A program made the position numbers and the translations under genes. From Pelagibacter sp052048135 (lineage in GTDB: Bacteria; Pseudomonadota; Alphaproteobacteria; Pelagibacterales; Pelagibacteraceae), in contig NZ_JBNAIM010000002.1 in NCBI RefSeq assembly GCF_052048135.1, positions 1-64,000 on the forward strand: DNA of 64,000 nucleotides, written 5' to 3'. The notes beneath the pieces were generated by a model that ran no database searches, had not been told where the DNA came from, and was given only the letters and a program-made list of their open reading frames with translations. How positions within the stretch are numbered: the first letter of the stretch is position 1; each line of letters starts with the position of its first letter. Shown one piece after another: positions 60,274-64,000 of this stretch.

Positions 60274-61827
60274 TCAGTCTTTATAAATGATATCTCTTGC
60301 AGACATAATTAATCCATCTGCTTCCTCTTTTGACAGTGCAAAATCCTCAAGGTAACCCTGAACTTTTACCCTCTCACCTTTTACAACGTCATAACCACCT
60401 GTTAATTCATCGGAAGCCAAATCAGCAAAGTCTTGAAGGGTTAGTATTTTTTGATCACCTAATGTAACTAACATTCCTGGTGTCAATCCTTTTAAATTAA
60501 TTAATGAATCTTCAAGACCCAATTCTTTAATCCTATCTGAAATATCCTCTTGATCTTTTTTATAAAATTCTTTTGCCCTTTCAATAAGAGCTTCTGCAGT
60601 TTCCTCTTCAATTCCTTCTATCTTTAATAAATTTTCAACAGAACTGTCTTTTATATCATCTATCGTAGAGTAACCCTCAGCCACAAGTAATTGACCTAAT
60701 GTTTCATCTAATTCTAAATTTTTTACAAAATTATCTGTTTTCTCCTTAAATTCTAACTGTCTTCTTTCTGAGTCTTCTGCATCAGTCATTATGTTGATCT
60801 CATAATTTAATAATTTAGTAGCAAGTCTTACATTTTGACCTCTTCTACCAATAGCTTTACTTAAATTTTCTTCTGTAAGAATTACATCAAGCTTTTTTCT
60901 CTCTAAATCAACACTAACTCTTTGAACCTCTGCAGGTGACAATGCATTTGAAACTAAAATTGCTGGATCTTCTGACCAGTTAACAATATCAATTTTTTCA
61001 CCCTGAAGTTCATTTACTACTGCTTGCACTCTTGAGCCCCTCATTCCTACACATGCACCCACCGGATCAAGAGATGTATCAACAGCTTTAACACAAATTT
61101 TTGCTCTACTTCCAGGATCTCTTGAGGACGATTTAATTTCTATTAACCCATCATAAATTTCAGGAACCTCTTGAACAAATAATTTCTCCATAAATTTAGG
61201 ATGAGCTCTAGATAAAAAGATCTGTTGCCCTCTTGGTTCTCTTCTAACATCATGACAATAAGCTTTAATTCTATCTCCAGCTTTAATATTTTCTCTAGGG
61301 ATCAGTTCATTTTTTTGAATAATTGCCTCTGTTCTACCTAAATCAACTATTACATTACCAAATTCTAATCTTTTTACTATTCCACTTAAAATAGTATCCT
61401 TTTTGTCTATAAAATCATTAAATTGTCTTTCACGTTCAGCTTCTCTTACATTAAAATTGATAACTTGTTTCGCTGTTTGTGCGGCAATTCTTCCAAAATC
61501 AAAAGATGGCAGTGGTTGTAAAACCTCATCACCAATATTTTTATCTCTATTGTTTTCATTTAAAATTATTGCATCTTCTAATTTTATTTCAGTATTTGAG
61601 TTTTCAGGATTTTCAGAAACGATTAATTTTCTAAAAATTTCAATATCTCCATTATCTCTATTAATTACAACTTTGATTTCATTATCTTGTCCAAACTTTG
61701 ATTTTGCTGCTTTTGCAATACCAGTTTCCATTGAGCTAATGATTAACTCTTTATCAATAGATTTTTCTAAAGCTACTGCTTCAGCGATTCTTAGTAATTC
61801 AAGCTTGTCTGCTCTTTTATTTAACAT
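60274..61827 (-). CDS. nusA: Transcription termination/antitermination factor NusA
   Basis: Starting at the ATG at 61827 gives 517 residues beginning MLNKRADKLELLRIAEAVAL. The longer frame from 61866 would translate the terminator hairpin and is rejected. The layout is the RNAP-binding N-domain, S1 (GIVKRLEFGNVIVDLG), two KH domains (GACVGMRGSRVQAVV and SKAIGRRGQNVRLAT) and C-terminal acidic repeats (LAEGYSTIDDI and LEDSLINLKGLTPG). It binds RNAP and enhances pausing and hairpin termination. rimP, usually upstream, is absent; a promoter and hairpin terminator precede the gene directly. Confidence 0.95.
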   Translation of the reverse strand: MLNKRADKLELLRIAEAVALEKSIDKELIISSMETGIAKAAKSKFGQDNEIKVVINRDNGDIEIFRKLIVSENPENSNTEIKLEDAIILNENNRDKNIGDEVLQPLPSFDFGRIAAQTAKQVINFNVREAERERQFNDFIDKKDTILSGIVKRLEFGNVIVDLGRTEAIIQKNELIPRENIKAGDRIKAYCHDVRREPRGQQIFLSRAHPKFMEKLFVQEVPEIYDGLIEIKSSSRDPGSRAKICVKAVDTSLDPVGACVGMRGSRVQAVVNELQGEKIDIVNWSEDPAILVSNALSPAEVQRVSVDLERKKLDVILTEENLSKAIGRRGQNVRLATKLLNYEINIMTDAEDSERRQLEFKEKTDNFVKNLELDETLGQLLVAEGYSTIDDIKDSSVENLLKIEGIEEETAEALIERAKEFYKKDQEDISDRIKELGLEDSLINLKGLTPGMLVTLGDQKILTLQDFADLASDELTGGYDVVKGERVKVQGYLEDFALSKEEADGLIMSARDIIYKD

Positions 61828-61847
61828 AATTTTGCTTACTCCAAAAA

Positions 61848-61869
61848 AAAATGGGCCAAGGCCCATTTT
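61848..61869 (-). terminator. Strong intrinsic terminator in the nusA leader / behind metK
   Basis: AAAATGGGCC and GGCCCATTTT form a perfect 10-bp stem with a 2-nt loop, followed on the minus strand by an unbroken run of T (nine counting the stem end), then GGAG and the nusA ATG 21 bp after the stem. It terminates lnt-metK transcription and also lies downstream of a promoter for nusA, so it can act as an attenuator. Confidence 0.85.
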
Positions 61870-61891
61870 GATAATTCAACAATGTAAGCGC

Positions 61892-61919
61892 AATATATAA
61901 AAGTTTTTTAATTATTCAA
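61892..61919 (-). promoter_or_regulatory. Probable nusA promoter upstream of the leader terminator
   Basis: On the minus strand TTGAAT (61919-61914) and TATATT (61897-61892) are separated by 16 bp. The start would be near 61885, giving a leader of about 58 nt that contains the whole hairpin-T-run. The -35 begins 7 bp after the metK stop. Confidence 0.5.
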
Positions 61920-61925
61920 TAAAAA

Positions 61926-63095
61926 CTATTTTAAAAAAATGTCAGTTTTATTGGTTTTTTCCCATGAAAAGGTACCATCGTCCCCAGGTTCTCTACCAAA
62001 ATGACCATAGGCTGCTGTTATTTCATATATTGGTTTATTTAAACCAAGCATTTCTCTAATACCTCTGGGACTCAAATCAAAATTTTCTTTAATTTTTTCT
62101 TCTACAAATTTATTCTTATCTAAATCATTATCAAAAAGATTTACATAAATTGAAAGTGGTTTTGAAACTCCAATTGCATAAGCTAATTGAATTAAACATT
62201 TGTCTGCTATTTTCGAAGCAACGACATTTTTTGCAATATATCTTGCTGCATAAGCTGCAGATCTATCAACTTTAGTTGGATCTTTTCCCGAAAAAGCTCC
62301 ACCACCATGTGGTGCTGCACCCCCGTATGTATCTACAATAATTTTTCTTCCTGTCAGTCCACAATCACCGTCTGGACCACCTATAACAAAATTACCAGTT
62401 GGATTTACGTAAAAATCTTTTTCATCAAACCCCTCAAGGAAACTTCCAGGTATTGAATTAATCATATATGGTCTCAATAATTCTCTCACTTGATCTTGAT
62501 TTACATCAGCTGAATGCTGTGAAGAAATTACAACAGATTTTACTTTCGATGGTTTGCCATCAACATATTCAAAAGTTACTTGGCTTTTAGAGTCTGGTTC
62601 AATGTTTTTTAATTTTCCAGATTTTCTATCTTTTGCCATCAATCTCAAAATTTTGTGTGAATAGTGTATTGGAGCAGGCATTAAAACTTCTGTTTCATTA
62701 CAAGCATAACCAAACATAATTCCTTGATCTCCAGCTCCTTCATCTTTGTTGCCAGCTGAGTCTACTCCCATTGCAATATCTGCTGATTGTGAATGAAGAT
62801 GACTTTCTATTTTAGTTGCTTCTTTCCATGTAAAACCTTCTTGGTCATATCCAATATCCTTTATACATTCTCTTACTTTGTGTATTAAATGATCTTTTTT
62901 TACTTCTGGACCTCTAACTTCACCAGCTAAAACAACTTTATTTGTAGTAGTGAGTGTCTCACAGGCAACTCTTGCATAAGGATCTCCTGATATATATGTA
63001 TCAACTACCATATCAGAAATTCTGTCTGAAACTTTATCTGGATGTCCTTCTGAGACTGACTCACTTGTAAAAAGAAAATTTTTTAAATTACTCAT
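61926..63095 (-). CDS. metK: S-adenosylmethionine synthetase
   Basis: The 389-residue enzyme shows TSESVSEGHPDKVSDRISD near the N-terminus, GAGDQGIMFGYA near residue 117 and GGGAFSGKDPTKVDRSAAY near 265, all MetK signatures for ATP, methionine and Mg/K binding. It makes SAM from methionine and ATP in the cytoplasm. Its start codon lies inside the last 8 bases of lnt, so there is no room for a SAM riboswitch directly ahead of it. Length is normal. Confidence 0.97.
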   Translation of the reverse strand: MSNLKNFLFTSESVSEGHPDKVSDRISDMVVDTYISGDPYARVACETLTTTNKVVLAGEVRGPEVKKDHLIHKVRECIKDIGYDQEGFTWKEATKIESHLHSQSADIAMGVDSAGNKDEGAGDQGIMFGYACNETEVLMPAPIHYSHKILRLMAKDRKSGKLKNIEPDSKSQVTFEYVDGKPSKVKSVVISSQHSADVNQDQVRELLRPYMINSIPGSFLEGFDEKDFYVNPTGNFVIGGPDGDCGLTGRKIIVDTYGGAAPHGGGAFSGKDPTKVDRSAAYAARYIAKNVVASKIADKCLIQLAYAIGVSKPLSIYVNLFDNDLDKNKFVEEKIKENFDLSPRGIREMLGLNKPIYEITAAYGHFGREPGDDGTFSWEKTNKTDIFLK

Positions 63096-64000
63096 TTTTG
63101 AACCTATTAAATGAAAAAATTAAAAAAATATACAACAAAATTAAAATTAAAAATATTTTATTTCCATATATAGAAAATATCGTTGGTTCTAGATCTCTTC
63201 TGCTTGTAAAATCAATATAACCATCTTTTCCATAATCTATTTTTTTTTCTATTTCACCAAGTGGGTTAATAATTACTGCCACACCATTATTAGCAGATCT
63301 AACAACATATTTACCACTTTCTATTGCTCTAAAAATACTGTGGGCTAAATGTTGTTGTGGTCCTACAGATTTTCCAAACCATCCATCCTCTGAGATATTT
63401 AAGATATAATTAAAATTAAAATTTTTTGTAAGTTCTCCACTATATATTATTTCATAACAAATAAGTGGTAAAAAACTAAAATTTTTAAAATCATTTTCTA
63501 AATTAATAATTTTTCTTTCTTCACCACTTGTGAAAGATCCAAAATTATTAGTAATTGTTTTAAAACCAAATTTATTTAAAAGATTTTCAAGTGGTAGAAA
63601 TTCACCAAATGGAACAAGATTAATTTTTTTGTAATAATCCACTAAATTTAAATTACTGTCAAAAACTGAAAAAGAGTTATAATATTTATATTGATCATCA
63701 CTCATCAACCTACTTGTTATACCAAGACCAATTAAATGATTTTTATCAAAATTATCTTTAAACAAATGTTTGTATAAAATTATTTGATCCTGATAAGTGT
63801 CTGGTATTATTCCTTCTGGCCATAAAAAAAATATTTTTTTTTCAGAATTGGGAGAACTTAAACTTATTAATTCATTTATAACATTTTCAGCATCTATATT
63901 TTGATAAAATCTATCTAAGCTTATATTAGAGCTTATAACTCTTACTGTGTAAGGATTTTCTTTTAATTCTTTTGCTAAAAAAAATTTTTTATAGAAATTG
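63088..64000 (-). CDS. lnt: Apolipoprotein N-acyltransferase, 5' end outside window
   Basis: The open frame continues without a stop from 63088 to base 63999, so about 303 C-terminal residues are seen and the N-terminal membrane part is missing. The nitrilase-like domain has the catalytic triad regions: FFLWPEGIIPD with Glu, KINLVPFGEFLP with Lys, and FLPLICYEIIYS with Cys. A C-terminal transmembrane segment near FLILILLYIFLIF follows. Lnt transfers the third acyl chain to lipoproteins in the periplasmic face of the inner membrane, matching the LptM lipoprotein elsewhere in the window. It overlaps metK by 8 bp. Confidence 0.93.
   Translation of the reverse strand, partial: NFYKKFFLAKELKENPYTVRVISSNISLDRFYQNIDAENVINELISLSSPNSEKKIFFLWPEGIIPDTYQDQIILYKHLFKDNFDKNHLIGLGITSRLMSDDQYKYYNSFSVFDSNLNLVDYYKKINLVPFGEFLPLENLLNKFGFKTITNNFGSFTSGEERKIINLENDFKNFSFLPLICYEIIYSGELTKNFNFNYILNISEDGWFGKSVGPQQHLAHSIFRAIESGKYVVRSANNGVAVIINPLGEIEKKIDYGKDGYIDFTSRRDLEPTIFSIYGNKIFLILILLYIFLIFSFNRFKNE

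Noticed and set aside
61828..61866. N-terminal extension of nusA from an upstream ATG
   Set aside because: The 13 extra residues are encoded by the terminator hairpin and T-run and do not fit the NusA family start.
63060..63110. SAM riboswitch ahead of metK
   Set aside because: metK starts inside lnt, so there is no leader; no SAM-II or SAM-V-like structure was seen.

Overview
The window is a gene-dense, strongly AT-rich alphaproteobacterial chromosome segment that best fits the SAR11 clade (Pelagibacterales). The support is the lysine/asparagine-rich proteins, intergenic gaps that are mostly 0-50 bp, many 1-4 bp gene overlaps, and alphaproteobacterial gene orders: dnaA-rpsT-mutM-ubiE-ubiB-coaBC-dut, irr next to fabA-fabB-fabI, argH-lptM-lysA, and helicase-fdxA-carD. 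There is no rRNA, CRISPR, IS element or recognisable phage gene. Most of the window is core housekeeping.

Layout. Bases 1-10369 (minus strand) are one long translation cluster: a GT4 glycosyltransferase, thrS, infC, rpmI, rplT, pheS, pheT, lepA and a GT17-type glycosyltransferase that runs off the left edge. Bases 10412-24623 hold an alpha/beta hydrolase, glutamate synthase (gltB, gltD), undecaprenyl-diphosphatase, an EamA permease, the pyruvate dehydrogenase genes aceF and aceE (E1 carries its own lipoyl domain) and a thiolase. Bases 24696-29462 (plus strand) hold tRNA-Arg, a 32-residue membrane peptide, a hotdog thioesterase, a SUV3-like helicase, a TerB-like protein, ferredoxin and a CarD regulator. 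A 25-residue Lys/Arg/Ala peptide gene with its own promoter, Shine-Dalgarno and terminator lies at 29534-29689. Bases 29808-38753 are mixed metabolism and envelope genes: acyl-CoA synthetase, tRNA-Leu, a DedA-like protein, dsbB, coq7, HNH, esterase, HIG1, TlpA, argH, lptM, lysA and plsC. Bases 38750-47844 are the dnaN-dnaA-rpsT-mutM block, divergent from ubiE-ubiB-coaBC-dut-thiF-SH3. Bases 47837-53718 are an Irr regulator with katG and a 2OG-oxygenase on one side and fabA-fabB-fabI on the other, with Irr-box-like sites in both control regions. Bases 53725-55286 are a possible mini-island: one MBL-fold gene flanked by an 18-bp repeat. Bases 55299-64000 are pnp-rpsO-rbfA-infB-nusA and then metK-lnt; lnt runs off the right edge.

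How the genes fit together. Translation, RNA decay and replication initiation make up much of the segment. Its regulation appears to use few devices: probable promoters with palindromes at the start point (25419 and 29634), Irr boxes, a hairpin terminator placed between the nusA promoter and its start codon, and a uORF overlapping the pnp start. The points most worth following up are the 25-residue basic peptide unit, the nusA leader terminator, the lipoyl-AceE fusion and the repeat-flanked MBL gene.

Limits: everything was read by eye. Promoters, operators and tiny genes are predictions, and family names come from motif recognition, not from a search.
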